Of a DNA stretch of 64,000 bases, positions 1 through 8,453 are shown piece after piece (within the stretch, counting starts at the first letter, position 1; each line of letters begins with the position of its first letter). A program made the position numbers and the translations under genes. The notes under the pieces are model-generated. The model saw only the letters and a list, made by a program, of their open reading frames with translations. It had not been told where the DNA came from and did no database searches. The DNA is from Demetria terragena DSM 11295 (GTDB lineage: Bacteria > Actinomycetota > Actinomycetes > Actinomycetales > Dermatophilaceae), in NCBI RefSeq assembly GCF_000376825.1, contig NZ_AQXW01000003.1, positions 186,001-250,000 on the forward strand. The letters run 5' to 3'.

Positions 1-732
1 CTCAAGTCGTTCAGCGCGCTGGGGGCATACGGCTGCGCGGCATTGACCGCCCTGACCGCCCAGAGCACGCAAGGAGTCACCGGCGTGCATGCGGTGCCCC
101 CAGATTTCGTCCGTGAGCAGGTGACAACTCTGGTCAGTGACGTACGCCTTGATGCCGCCAAGCTTGGCATGTTGGCGAACGCTCCAATCGTCGAAGTGGT
201 GACCGAGGTCGTACGCGACGTGCTCACCTGCCCGGTCGTTCTGGACCCCGTCATGGTCTCTACCAGCGGAAGCCGCCTTCTCGATGATGACGCCGTCTCG
301 GCGATGCGCCGACTAGCGCCGTACGCCGATCTGGTCACGCCCAACCTGCACGAGGCGGCTGTCCTGTTGAACTCTGAGGTCGCCCTGACGGTGGATGACC
401 AGCAACGACAGGCGAACTCACTCCTGGAGCTGGGCATACCTCGCGTTCTGGTCAAGGGCGGACACCGGGTCGGTGACGACGCCATCGACATCTATGCCGA
501 CGCCAAAGGCATGCACGTGCTGGAGCAGCCGCGCGTGAACACTCCGAACACGCACGGCACCGGTTGCTCGCTATCAGCGGCAATCGCGGCGTTGCTGCCA
601 CAGCTCGACGCCAACTGGCTCACCGCGATCAGCGATGCGAAGGACTGGCTGACCACCGCCGTAGCAGCTGGGCACGTCCTCCAGATCGGCTCCGGGTCCG
701 GCCCGGTCCACCACTTCCACGAGTGGTGGTGA
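1..732 (+). CDS. thiD: Hydroxymethylpyrimidine kinase / phosphomethylpyrimidine kinase, 5'-truncated
   Basis: This ribokinase-family enzyme phosphorylates HMP and HMP-P in the thiamine pyrimidine branch. The frame is open from base 1, so the start lies outside the window. The first visible residues (LKSFSALGAYGCAALTALTA) match the ThiD segment after the N-terminal substrate-binding motif. DPVMVSTSG and LVTPNLHEAAVL are typical ThiD strands, VKGGH is present, and NTHGTGCSLSAAIAA near the end carries the GTGC anion hole and catalytic Cys/Asp region of the family. The C-terminus is complete (TGA at 730-732). No thiamine neighbour is visible downstream, so the rest of any operon would be upstream. 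Confident on family. Confidence 0.93.
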   Translation, partial: LKSFSALGAYGCAALTALTAQSTQGVTGVHAVPPDFVREQVTTLVSDVRLDAAKLGMLANAPIVEVVTEVVRDVLTCPVVLDPVMVSTSGSRLLDDDAVSAMRRLAPYADLVTPNLHEAAVLLNSEVALTVDDQQRQANSLLELGIPRVLVKGGHRVGDDAIDIYADAKGMHVLEQPRVNTPNTHGTGCSLSAAIAALLPQLDANWLTAISDAKDWLTTAVAAGHVLQIGSGSGPVHHFHEWW

Positions 733-742
733 CACCAGCGCG

Positions 743-1159
743 GGTCGAGCCACCAACGTTGGTCGAGCCACCAACGCTGGTCGAGCCACCAACGCTGGTC
801 GAGCAGGTGGAGGCGTTAGCCGAGGCCGTGTGGACCCTGGTGGGTGGTCTCGATTCGGCGGTCACTTCGTTCCCGCCTACTCGACCGGCGTAGGTGGAGC
901 CACCAACGTTGGTCGAGCAGGTCGAGGCGTTAGCCGAGGCCGTGTCGAGGCCGTGTGGACCCTGGTGGGTGGTCTCGATACGGCGGTCACTTCGTTCCGG
1001 CCTACTCGACCGGCGTTGGTGGAGCCACCAACGTTGGTCGAGCAGGTCGAGGCGTTAGTCGAGGCCGTGTGGAGACCCTGGTGGGTGGTCTCGATACGGC
1101 GGTCACTTCGTTCCCGCCTACTCGACCGGCGTTGGGCTCGACCGGCGTTGGGCTCGACC
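743..1159. repeat. Array of GGTCGAG-type repeats, with three longer ~115-125-bp units
   Basis: Directly after the thiD stop lie three 18-bp direct copies of GGTCGAGCCACCAACGYT (743, 761, 779). They are followed by three longer units starting near 829, 954 and 1068. Each longer unit contains GTGTGGA..CCCTGGTGGG, then GGTCTCGATACGGCGGTCAC, TTCGTTCCCGCCTACTCGAC and usually GGTCGAGCAGGTCGAGGCG. The array ends with two 16-bp copies of the short unit in inverted orientation (GGCGTTGGGCTCGACC at 1128 and 1144). Open frames across it are low-complexity and I reject them as genes. The arrangement resembles dispersed, partly palindromic intergenic elements known from many actinobacterial genomes. It ends four bases before the stop of the permease gene that converges on it. 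Confidence 0.85.
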
Positions 1160-1162
1160 GAC

Positions 1163-2014
1163 CTACTTCATCGTTCCCTGCGACAGCGAACCTTGCAGCT
1201 GTCGTTGGAAGACGACGTAGACGATCAGCACCGGAACGACGGTGATGACCACGGCGGCGAACAGCGCGCCGAAGTCAACGGCGTAGCCAGCGGATGAGGC
1301 GAAGGACTCCATCCCCTGGGACAGAACGTAGTTGGACTCATTGGTGTTCAGCGCGACAGGCAGCAAGAACTGGTTCCACAGCCCCAGAAAGTTGAAGATG
1401 GCGACCGCCGCGATCCCCGGGCGCGCCATCGGCAGCATCACTTGCAGGAAGGTCCGCCAGTCACCAGCCCCGTCCATTTCAGCGGCCTCAGCGATCTCGC
1501 TGGGCAGGCCTTTGAAGAACGGGTAGAGGAAGAAGACCGTAAAGGGAAAGGCAAAGGCGACGTACGCCAGGATCAGGCCCGGCAGCGTGTTGAGTAGTCC
1601 GAGGTTCCGTAAGACGAAGAACAGCGGCACGATTGCCAGGAAGATCGGGAAGGTATTTCCCGCCAGAATCAGGTAGTAGATCGTCCGGTTCCCGCGGAAG
1701 TCGAAGCGCGCCAGTGAGTAGGCCGCCATCGAGCCAAGGATCATCACGATGATGAGTGAGATGCTCACCACCACAACGGAATTGAGCAAGTAGCGCCCGA
1801 TGTTGGAGTCGTTCCATGCCCTGACGTAATTGTCGAAGGACAGGGTGCGCGGCAGTGACAAGGGGGAATCGAAGATCTCGCCGGTGGTCTTCCACGATGA
1901 CAAGAAAACCCAGAGCAGCGGAAAGATGACGATGATCGACCAGATCGTCAGGACCACATGTGAGGTCACGACGACCGCGCGGTCCTGGCCCGTGGTCTGT
2001 GGCGTTTCACTCAT
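1163..2014 (-). CDS. Sugar ABC transporter permease (MalG/NgcG type)
   Basis: This inner-membrane subunit of a CUT1-type carbohydrate importer is about 283 aa. I chose ATG at 2014 (MSETPQTTGQDRA) because it overlaps the stop of the upstream permease as ATGA; the frame stays open further upstream but that part reads as a shadow. Five to six hydrophobic segments are visible. The EAA loop EIAEAAEMDGAGDWRTF, which docks the ATPase, lies around residue 200. It is the third gene of a binding protein-permease-permease operon. No ATP-binding subunit is present, as expected where a shared MsiK-type ATPase serves many CUT1 systems. The GlcNAc/chitobiose assignment rests on the binding protein. Confidence 0.9.
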   Translation of the reverse strand: MSETPQTTGQDRAVVVTSHVVLTIWSIIVIFPLLWVFLSSWKTTGEIFDSPLSLPRTLSFDNYVRAWNDSNIGRYLLNSVVVVSISLIIVMILGSMAAYSLARFDFRGNRTIYYLILAGNTFPIFLAIVPLFFVLRNLGLLNTLPGLILAYVAFAFPFTVFFLYPFFKGLPSEIAEAAEMDGAGDWRTFLQVMLPMARPGIAAVAIFNFLGLWNQFLLPVALNTNESNYVLSQGMESFASSAGYAVDFGALFAAVVITVVPVLIVYVVFQRQLQGSLSQGTMK

Positions 2015-2994
2015 CGCGGGTCCTTTCCACGGGTCAGTCGGAATGCCAGGATCACTAGGACGGCGAAGAACAGCGTCAGGAGCGCGAGGACGACACCCAT
2101 GGCGCTGGCGAGCCCGAACTGGTTCTTCCTGAACGCGGTCTCGTACAGCACCTGTGGCATCACCAGAGTGCTGTTCTGCGGGCCGCCACCGGGGTTGAGC
2201 GCCTGCATGTAGACGAAGGCGTCGAGGGCGAAAATCCCGAGATAGATGTAGGCCGTTTGCACGTTGTCGCGAATCATCGGCACCGTGATCGTGAAGGTCA
2301 TCCGGATTCGGCCCGCGCCGTCGACGCGGGCCGCGTCGTACAACTCGGCCGGAATCCCCTTGATTGCTGCGACGAACAGCACCATGTAGAAGCCGACAAA
2401 GGCCCAAATGATGACAAACATCGAGACGGGCATCGCCGTCCTGGCGTCGCCGAGCCACGGGTAGGACTCGAAGCCAGACAGACCGATCGAGGTGAGGGCG
2501 CCGTTGATCAGGCCGTTCGAGGGGTCAAAGTTCTGAGCCCAGATCAGGCCAATGACGATGGCCGGGATGGTGTAGGGAAAGAAAGACACCACGCGATAGA
2601 AGGATGACCGGCTCAGGCCGCGTACGGCACCTGAACTGGCGCCACCGACCGTCAGCATCGTCGCCAGCGCAAGCGCCAAGGTGATGGTCACTAAGGGCAC
2701 GACGGTGACCAGCAGGATGTTGTTGATCACCGCCCTGCGGAAGACTTCGTCGTTCCACAGCGTGACGTAATTGTCCAGGCCGATGACGTCGAAGTTGCCG
2801 GAGAACCCTGTCCAGTTGGTCAGCGAGTAGCCGAAGGCCTGAATGAATGGCCAGACGACCAGGCCGAGATAGAACGCCAGCGGTAGGCCCAAGGTCACCA
2901 GCAGGAAGCCGACCCGCCCGGGACGCATTCGGCGCCGTGAGGGGGCAATCGATCCTTGCCCGGTCGCCACGGGCGGAACGAGCGCCCCGCTCAC
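2011..2994 (-). CDS. Sugar ABC transporter permease (MalF/NgcF type)
   Basis: This is the second membrane subunit of the importer, about 327 aa. The chosen start is GTG at 2994, which overlaps the TGA of the binding-protein gene (GTGA); the longer frame upstream lies inside that gene. A basic N-terminus (SRRRMRPGR) precedes the first membrane segment. The EAA loop (ELYDAARVDGAGRIRMTF) sits in the C-terminal third, and several further transmembrane stretches follow. The stop overlaps the next permease start by four bases, so the three genes look translationally coupled. The family is clear; the substrate is inferred from the neighbouring lipoprotein. Confidence 0.9.
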   Translation of the reverse strand: MSGALVPPVATGQGSIAPSRRRMRPGRVGFLLVTLGLPLAFYLGLVVWPFIQAFGYSLTNWTGFSGNFDVIGLDNYVTLWNDEVFRRAVINNILLVTVVPLVTITLALALATMLTVGGASSGAVRGLSRSSFYRVVSFFPYTIPAIVIGLIWAQNFDPSNGLINGALTSIGLSGFESYPWLGDARTAMPVSMFVIIWAFVGFYMVLFVAAIKGIPAELYDAARVDGAGRIRMTFTITVPMIRDNVQTAYIYLGIFALDAFVYMQALNPGGGPQNSTLVMPQVLYETAFRKNQFGLASAMGVVLALLTLFFAVLVILAFRLTRGKDPR

Positions 2995-4412
2995 GTGACC
3001 TTGGCCTTCTTCACCGAGGAGTCGTTGCGGACCTTGTCCGAGATGGCCTGCAGGCTCTTGGTCAAGCCTGCAGCGTCGATCTTCCCGGAGAGGAAGGAGT
3101 TCCACGGGACAAGCTGATCCTGGTTGGTGCCATACAGATTGACGAAGTTGAAGGTGAAGACATCCTTGCCGGCATCCTCCAACAACTTCGTCTGGGACTG
3201 AAGCGCGGTCGAGCCAAAGCCGTCGGTGGGGACAGTGTCTTTGACGATGGTCGGCGTGAGCTTCGTCTTGGCGAAGTTGGCGGCAGCCTCCTTGGACAGC
3301 ATGATCCGCAGAACCTCTTTGGCCGATGCTGGGTTCTTGCCGTCACTCGGAACGATGAACGCTTCGTCTGCGGCGGCGTGCAGCGCCGTCAGCGGCATCT
3401 TCGAGGAGCCCGTCTCGGTCATTTCTGGAGCGCCGGTCATTTTGAAGCCACTTTTGGTTTGCTTCTTCATTTCGTTCTCGATCCACGAGCCCGAGGGGTA
3501 GAGCAGCGCCTCCTGACTCCGGCTCCACTGCGCTTGTGCCTGGGTGAACTGGGTGCCTGCCCCGCCCGGCTTCATGTAGCCAGCTTTGATGATTTTCTCC
3601 AGGCCCTTGATGGCGCCCTGGACGGCCGGGTGGGACCAGCCATCCTTGTCGAGGTTTTCCAGGGCCAGACGAACGTCGTCGCCGCCCTCCTTGATCGCCG
3701 ACCCGATCACGAGCGTCTGGTAATAGGTCGCGGCCTCCTTGCCCCACAGGAAAAGGAACTTGCCCTTGCTCTTGGCCTTGCCGCCGAGCTCGTAGGCCTC
3801 ATCCCAGGTCTTCGGTGGGGTCCAGTCGTTCTCCTGGAACAGGCTTGCCGAGTACCAGATCGCAAAGACGGTCTGCACGTAATTGATCGCGATGAGCTTG
3901 CCGTCGATCGTGCCGGGGCTCTTGGCACCGGGGTACAACGTGTCCTTGATCGGCTTGCCTTCAAGGTTGTTCGCGTCCAACACGTCGTTCAGATCTTCGA
4001 GCTGATCGACGATGGCGTTGAGGCCGATCTTGTTCGCGCCCGAGTTGTCGATGAGGTCGGGCGGGTTCTTCCCCACGAAGCGTGGCTGCAGTTGCTGGGA
4101 GATCTGCGTCGAGGGTTTGACCTCGAACTTGCCACCGTGGGTCTTCTCGAACATCTTCGCGGCGAAGGTGACGTAGTCAATTCCCCATCCGCCATTGAAA
4201 ATCACCGAGGTGCCGGTCGCGCCGTCCTTGATGCCGAACGGATTCTTGGCGTCAGCCTTAGCGCCGCCGCCGGTTGCCTTACCCCCGGTATCCTCATCGC
4301 CACCGCTCGTCGCGCACGAGGTGAGCGCCGAGGAGGCCGACAGCCCCACGCCAGCAGCAAACGCGAGGCGAAGGACATTTCGGCGGTTTGGCATGCTTCG
4401 CGAATCGGTCAT
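2991..4412 (-). CDS. Extracellular sugar-binding lipoprotein, NgcE-like (GlcNAc/diacetylchitobiose)
   Basis: This solute-binding protein would deliver sugar to the two downstream permeases; it is 473 aa. The N-terminus has a twin-arginine-like motif (NRRNVLRLAFAAG) and a lipobox ALTSC with Cys33, so it is probably a Tat-exported lipoprotein. A Gly/Ala/Lys linker precedes NPFGIKDGA. The stretches QQLQPRFVGKNPPDLIDNSG, YPSGSWIENEM and LRIMLSKEAAANFAKT recall the NgcE family of Streptomyces, which binds N-acetylglucosamine and chitobiose. ATG at 4412 follows AGGAG at good spacing. It is divergent from the DUF5107-deoR pair, with a palindrome at 4481-4499 between them. Binding-protein class is certain; ligand specificity is inferred from recalled similarity. 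Confidence 0.87.
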   Translation of the reverse strand: MTDSRSMPNRRNVLRLAFAAGVGLSASSALTSCATSGGDEDTGGKATGGGAKADAKNPFGIKDGATGTSVIFNGGWGIDYVTFAAKMFEKTHGGKFEVKPSTQISQQLQPRFVGKNPPDLIDNSGANKIGLNAIVDQLEDLNDVLDANNLEGKPIKDTLYPGAKSPGTIDGKLIAINYVQTVFAIWYSASLFQENDWTPPKTWDEAYELGGKAKSKGKFLFLWGKEAATYYQTLVIGSAIKEGGDDVRLALENLDKDGWSHPAVQGAIKGLEKIIKAGYMKPGGAGTQFTQAQAQWSRSQEALLYPSGSWIENEMKKQTKSGFKMTGAPEMTETGSSKMPLTALHAAADEAFIVPSDGKNPASAKEVLRIMLSKEAAANFAKTKLTPTIVKDTVPTDGFGSTALQSQTKLLEDAGKDVFTFNFVNLYGTNQDQLVPWNSFLSGKIDAAGLTKSLQAISDKVRNDSSVKKAKVT

Positions 4413-4480
4413 CGGGCACTCCTAGCGTGGTGTGTGAGCCATGTCATGACTGAGTTTCATGCTGGTCCGCGTGATCAATG

Positions 4481-4499
4481 TTGTCAATCAGATTGACAA
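4481..4499. promoter_or_regulatory. 19-bp near-perfect palindrome between divergent ABC and DUF5107-deoR operons
   Basis: TTGTCAATC-A-GATTGACAA has 9-bp perfect arms around a single base. It lies 69 bp upstream of the binding-protein ATG and 18 bp upstream of the DUF5107 ATG. This is a likely operator for the DeoR-type regulator encoded at 6460-7245, controlling both directions. The palindrome is seen directly; the binding partner is inferred. Confidence 0.65.
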
Positions 4500-4516
4500 A
4501 ATGAGCACAAAAGATC

Positions 4517-6463
4517 ATGTTTCTCGGTATGAACCGGACACTGGTGACTGTCACCACCGCGCAGGTTCGGGGATCCGAATTAGGACCAGAAAGTCGGCTT
4601 CCCGCCTACGCACCGGTCCGTTCGGCGAGTGCCCCGGCGGTCGAAGATGGCGCCCCGCCGGACATGGTGGAGCGCGTTGCGCGCGGGCGGCTTCGGACGC
4701 CTCTGCCATACGGTCTGATGAGTGATTACGACCGGGGGAGTCACCAACTCGCCTTACCTGCAATCGAATTGGCAAACGAGCAGGCACGAGTCACGATTTT
4801 GCCGACGCTGGGCGGTCGGGTGTGGTCTTTCGTCGATGTGCGGCGCGATCGCGAGTTGCTCTACTCCCCGCCACGCCTGCGGTACGCCGCCTTTGGGCTG
4901 TCTGATGCGTGGTTCGCCGGAGGCATCGAGTGGAACCTGGGGTCGTTCGGGCACACGACGATGACCACGCGGCCGATGCACGCCGCACGGATTGCCTCGC
5001 CCAACGGTGATGGCGAGGGCGTGCGTCTGTGGGAATGGGAGCGCACTCGCGACATCCCGTTCGCGATCGACCTGTGGCTCGATGGTGCGTGCCTGATGGC
5101 CTCGACCCGGCTGGTCAACCTCGACGCAGAGGACAAGCCGCTCTACTGGTGGACCAATATCGCCGTGCCAGAGACAGACGAGACGCGAGTCCTGGTTCCC
5201 GCGACGCACGCCTGGCAGACTGACTACCGCGGCGTCCTGACCCGCGTTGCGGTGCCACGACCCGACCCGAACGGCGTGGACGTCAGCCGACCGGCGGCTT
5301 CGACGTTCGCAGCGGACTACTTCTTTGAGGTCTCTGATTCGCCCGCGAGGATGGTGTCCGCTTTCGAGCCGGATGGTCGGGGCTTTGCTCAGACCTCCAC
5401 GGCGGCGTTGCGTGGCCGCAAGTTGTTCCTGTGGGGGCGCGGCCCAGGTGGTCGCCGATGGCAAGAGCACCTCGGTGACGGTGGTCGCTATGCCGAGATT
5501 CAGGCGGGTGTATGCCCCACCCAACTTGAGCATGACCTCCTCCCCGCGAACAGCATGCTCACGTGGACTGAGTGCTTCACTGGCGTCGACATGACTGCGG
5601 CCGAGGTGGCCGGGGACTACCAGGCGGCGAGCGCCGCCGCGGCGCGTGCTGCCTATCGCGAGATGCCTCCGGAGCGCATTAACGCACTTCACCAGCAGTG
5701 GCTTGAGACGACCGCCGAGGCCGACCCGGGCGAGCAGTTGGCGCTCGGATCCGGCTGGGGCCACGTCGAACTCGCGCTTCGATCCACCTCCTCGCCGGAT
5801 GGCATGACCTTTCCTGAGGTGGCCGACGATAGTCTCGAAATGTTGCCCCTTGTCCGAGGTGGCCAGGTCGTCGCGCAGCCGTCGTCGGCGCCACTTCCTG
5901 GGGTATCGCCGCGATGGCGTCGAGCTATCGCCGAAGCAGCCGCCCGGCCCGACGCGACGTGGTGGGCGTTTTACGCACGAGCGGTCTTGGCTCACCTCGA
6001 CGGCGAACACGACGCCGCCCGAGCCGATTACGAGGGCAGTGTGCAACGTGAGGCCAGCGCGGCAGCCTTGCGTGGATTGGCTCAGCTCAGTTCCGACATA
6101 GATCTGGTGGACCGAATGTTGGCGCAGGCGCATGAGATTGCCCCACACGAGCGGCGATTGGTCACCGAGCGACTGAGCCGGCTGCTGGAGGCGGGGCGAC
6201 CACAGCGGGTCCTTGACGTGCTCGACGAGGTGCCGGACGACATACGCCAGCATGGGCGCACACAATTGTTGGCGGCCCAGGCCCTGGCCGACCTGGGCGA
6301 GACCAGCCGGGCGCTGGACATCCTGCGCGCACTCGAGGTCCCTGACCTTGCCGAAGGAGACAAGACCATGGCACTCCTATGGCAACGACTATGTCCCACC
6401 GAGCCAGTCCCAGAGCATCTTGACTATCGGATGATGCGAGACACCGAAGCGACCACGTCGTGA
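4517..6463 (+). CDS. DUF5107 domain protein with C-terminal TPR-like repeats
   Basis: This 648-aa protein is of uncertain biochemical role. The region from about residue 80 to 370 has the DUF5107 signature: RVTILPTLGGRVWSFVD, DAWFAGGIEWNLGSFGH and YWWTNIAVPE. It is a galactose-mutarotase-like beta-sandwich found beside sugar-uptake and glycoside genes. The C-terminal 170 residues are helical and Ala/Leu-rich with TPR-like spacing (HLDGEHDAARADYEG, ALADLGETSRALDILRAL). ATG 4517 and ATG 4529 are both possible starts; no strong ribosome-binding site decides. The stop overlaps the deoR start (GTGA). The context suggests handling of the sugar imported by the divergent ABC system. I cannot name a reaction. 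Confidence 0.85.
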   Translation: MFLGMNRTLVTVTTAQVRGSELGPESRLPAYAPVRSASAPAVEDGAPPDMVERVARGRLRTPLPYGLMSDYDRGSHQLALPAIELANEQARVTILPTLGGRVWSFVDVRRDRELLYSPPRLRYAAFGLSDAWFAGGIEWNLGSFGHTTMTTRPMHAARIASPNGDGEGVRLWEWERTRDIPFAIDLWLDGACLMASTRLVNLDAEDKPLYWWTNIAVPETDETRVLVPATHAWQTDYRGVLTRVAVPRPDPNGVDVSRPAASTFAADYFFEVSDSPARMVSAFEPDGRGFAQTSTAALRGRKLFLWGRGPGGRRWQEHLGDGGRYAEIQAGVCPTQLEHDLLPANSMLTWTECFTGVDMTAAEVAGDYQAASAAAARAAYREMPPERINALHQQWLETTAEADPGEQLALGSGWGHVELALRSTSSPDGMTFPEVADDSLEMLPLVRGGQVVAQPSSAPLPGVSPRWRRAIAEAAARPDATWWAFYARAVLAHLDGEHDAARADYEGSVQREASAAALRGLAQLSSDIDLVDRMLAQAHEIAPHERRLVTERLSRLLEAGRPQRVLDVLDEVPDDIRQHGRTQLLAAQALADLGETSRALDILRALEVPDLAEGDKTMALLWQRLCPTEPVPEHLDYRMMRDTEATTS

Positions 6464-7245
6464 CGGGCGCAGAGGTCGACCAGCAGTCACGGTGGCGCAG
6501 GCTCCTCGACTTGCTGTCGACTCGGGAGCGGCTGACGGTGAGTCAGGGTGCCGAATTGCTCGGCGTCTCACCGGCGACCGTACGCCGAGACTTCAGCGAA
6601 TTGGCAGCCCGCCAACTCGCCACGCGAGTTCACGGCGGCGTGGTGGCGACCTCGGTGGCTTATGAGTTGCCAGCGCGATATCGCTTGGCAGAGAACGACC
6701 CTCGCGTTCGGATCGCCAGGGCTGCTGCCGCCGGGGTGAGTCCAGGTGCCGTGATTGGCTTCAATGGTGGCACCACAACGACTGCCGTCGCCCGTCACGT
6801 CGCGCAACGTCCGGACCTCCGCGACAGCGGAGTCACCGCGGTGACCAACTCCCTCAATATCGCGACCGAATTGGTGCTTCGCCCATACATCCGCACGATC
6901 TGCATCGGCGGCGAGGCTCGACCGGAGTCCTACGAGTTGCATGGGCCTTATGCGGCCGTCCTACTCAAGGAACTGCGCGTCGAATGCCTGTTCCTTGGTA
7001 TCGATGCCATCAACGCGGAGGCGGGTGTGACGTGTGGACACCTGGGAGAGGCAACCGTGAACGCCGAGATGGTTCGTGCCGCGCAGCGGGTCGTCGTGGT
7101 GGCCCACGGGGCAAAGGTCGGCGGGTACGCGCTAGCTCGGATCTGTGGAAGCTCGGACGTCGATGAACTCATCACCGATGACTCTGCCGACGCGTCGGAG
7201 ATTGACCGACTTCGAGACGCCGGTGTCACCGTCACGTTGGTCTGA
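6460..7245 (+). CDS. DeoR/GlpR-family transcriptional regulator
   Basis: This 261-aa repressor-type protein has an N-terminal winged helix (RLTVSQGAELLGVSPATVRR, residues about 25-45). The C-terminal DeoR sugar-phosphate sensor carries GFNGGTTTTAVA and the VTNSLNIATEL strand expected of the ISOCOT fold. The GTG start overlaps the DUF5107 stop, so the two are co-transcribed. It is the best candidate to bind the palindrome at 4481-4499 and respond to a phosphorylated sugar derived from the ABC substrate. The family is clear; target and effector are inferred. Confidence 0.92.
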   Translation: MTGAEVDQQSRWRRLLDLLSTRERLTVSQGAELLGVSPATVRRDFSELAARQLATRVHGGVVATSVAYELPARYRLAENDPRVRIARAAAAGVSPGAVIGFNGGTTTTAVARHVAQRPDLRDSGVTAVTNSLNIATELVLRPYIRTICIGGEARPESYELHGPYAAVLLKELRVECLFLGIDAINAEAGVTCGHLGEATVNAEMVRAAQRVVVVAHGAKVGGYALARICGSSDVDELITDDSADASEIDRLRDAGVTVTLV

Positions 7246-7255
7246 GTGATGGAGG

Positions 7256-8380
7256 CTAGTCCACCTCGTGGTGGATCGGGCCGCCGCGAGCGGCGAGCGG
7301 CATACCCTGACCGCCCCACCGCCGACTGATGATTTCGGCGGCGATTGACACGGCCGTCTCCTCCGGCGTGCGCGCCCCGAGATCCAGGCCGATAGGGCTC
7401 TGCAGATTCGCCAGTTCCTGTTCGGTCAAACCACTTTCGCGTAGCCGTGCCACCCGGTCGTCGTGAGTGCGCCTCGATCCCATTGCCCCGATATAGCCCA
7501 CGTCCGAGAGCCGGAGCGCGACCTCCAGGAGCGGTACGTCGAACTTGGGATCGTGGGTGAGGACGGTCAGGACCGTGCGTCCATCGACTCGACCGGCCTC
7601 GACCTCGGCCGAGAGGTAGCGGTGGGGCCATTCCACGACGACCTCGTCGGCATCGGGGAAACGGGAGTTGGTGGCAAACACCGGTCGCGCATCGCAGACC
7701 GTGACGTGATAGCCGAGGAACGCGCCCATACGGGCCGCGGCGGCCGCAAAATCGATGGCTCCGAAGACGATCATTCGGGGGCGCGGGGCGTACGAGCTCA
7801 CGAAGACCCGCATGCCCTCGCCGCGACGCTCGCCGTCGGAGCCATAGGTCAAGGTCGCGTTCCGTCCGGACTCCAGCAACCCCCTGGTGTCATCGGTCAC
7901 CGCGTCATCGCGCCGCGGCGATCCGAGGGTGCCCACCACGTCGTGTGGTTGAACGACCAATCGGCGGCCGACGAGGCGGGGGTCGGGGTGCTCGATGACC
8001 GCGGCGACGGCGACTGGCTGCTCCTGCTCAATGAGGCGCGCAACCTCCTCGAGTTCAGGGAATGTGGTCCGCGAAATGGGCTCTATCTGGACGTCCAAGA
8101 TCCCACCGCAGGTGAGGCCTACCGCGAACGCGTCGTCATCACTGACGCCATAGCGATGCAGTTGCGGGGACCCGGATCTCAGGACCTCCTGGGCGGTCTC
8201 ATAGACCGCACCTTCGACGCACCCGCCCGAGATCGACCCGACGGCTGCGCCGTCAGGTCCGAGCAGCATGGCGGCTCCGGGCGGACGCGGAGCCGAGCGC
8301 CAGGCGCCGACCACCGTGGCCATACCGACAGTCTCGCCGGCGCGCCACCACGTCAGTAGGTCCGGGAGCACCTCACGCAT
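7256..8380 (-). CDS. XdhC/CoxI family protein (molybdoenzyme maturation)
   Basis: This 374-aa protein contains an N-terminal XdhC_CoxI domain (VATVVGAW-like strand, GSISGGCVEGAVYE, residues about 48-62). Its C-terminal NAD-binding-like domain carries LTHDPKFDVPLLEVAL, YIGAMGSRRTHDDR and the GLDLGARTPEETAVSIAAEI tail typical of XdhC. These proteins assist insertion of sulfurated molybdenum cofactor into xanthine dehydrogenase-type enzymes. The usual glycine-rich loop of the second domain reads VFGAIDFAAAAA, somewhat divergent. The next gene is a MobA-like nucleotidyltransferase on the same strand, a common pairing, but no molybdenum hydroxylase is present in the window. Confidence 0.88.
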   Translation of the reverse strand: MREVLPDLLTWWRAGETVGMATVVGAWRSAPRPPGAAMLLGPDGAAVGSISGGCVEGAVYETAQEVLRSGSPQLHRYGVSDDDAFAVGLTCGGILDVQIEPISRTTFPELEEVARLIEQEQPVAVAAVIEHPDPRLVGRRLVVQPHDVVGTLGSPRRDDAVTDDTRGLLESGRNATLTYGSDGERRGEGMRVFVSSYAPRPRMIVFGAIDFAAAAARMGAFLGYHVTVCDARPVFATNSRFPDADEVVVEWPHRYLSAEVEAGRVDGRTVLTVLTHDPKFDVPLLEVALRLSDVGYIGAMGSRRTHDDRVARLRESGLTEQELANLQSPIGLDLGARTPEETAVSIAAEIISRRWGGQGMPLAARGGPIHHEVD

Positions 8381-8453
8381 GACTGTTCACCACACCTCTT
8401 CTTGAATGCACCTGTGCAGTATGCCTATCCGACCCGGGTGCTGGGTGAAACGG

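Noticed and set aside
743-1159. Repeat array as a CRISPR
   Set aside because: Units are contiguous or overlap without unique spacers, and no cas genes are nearby.
743-1159. Repeat array as an IS element or integron
   Set aside because: No transposase or integrase frame and no target-site duplication visible.
564-1297. Several open frames in both strands across the thiD 3' end and repeat array
   Set aside because: They are low-complexity translations of the repeats, with no ribosome-binding site or family resemblance.
2847-4496. 549-codon open frame on the plus strand opposite the binding-protein gene
   Set aside because: Shadow of the NgcE-like gene; the minus strand has signal peptide, lipobox and family motifs.
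4754-6265. 503-codon open frame opposite the DUF5107 gene
   Set aside because: Antisense shadow created by high third-position GC; the translation shows no domain.
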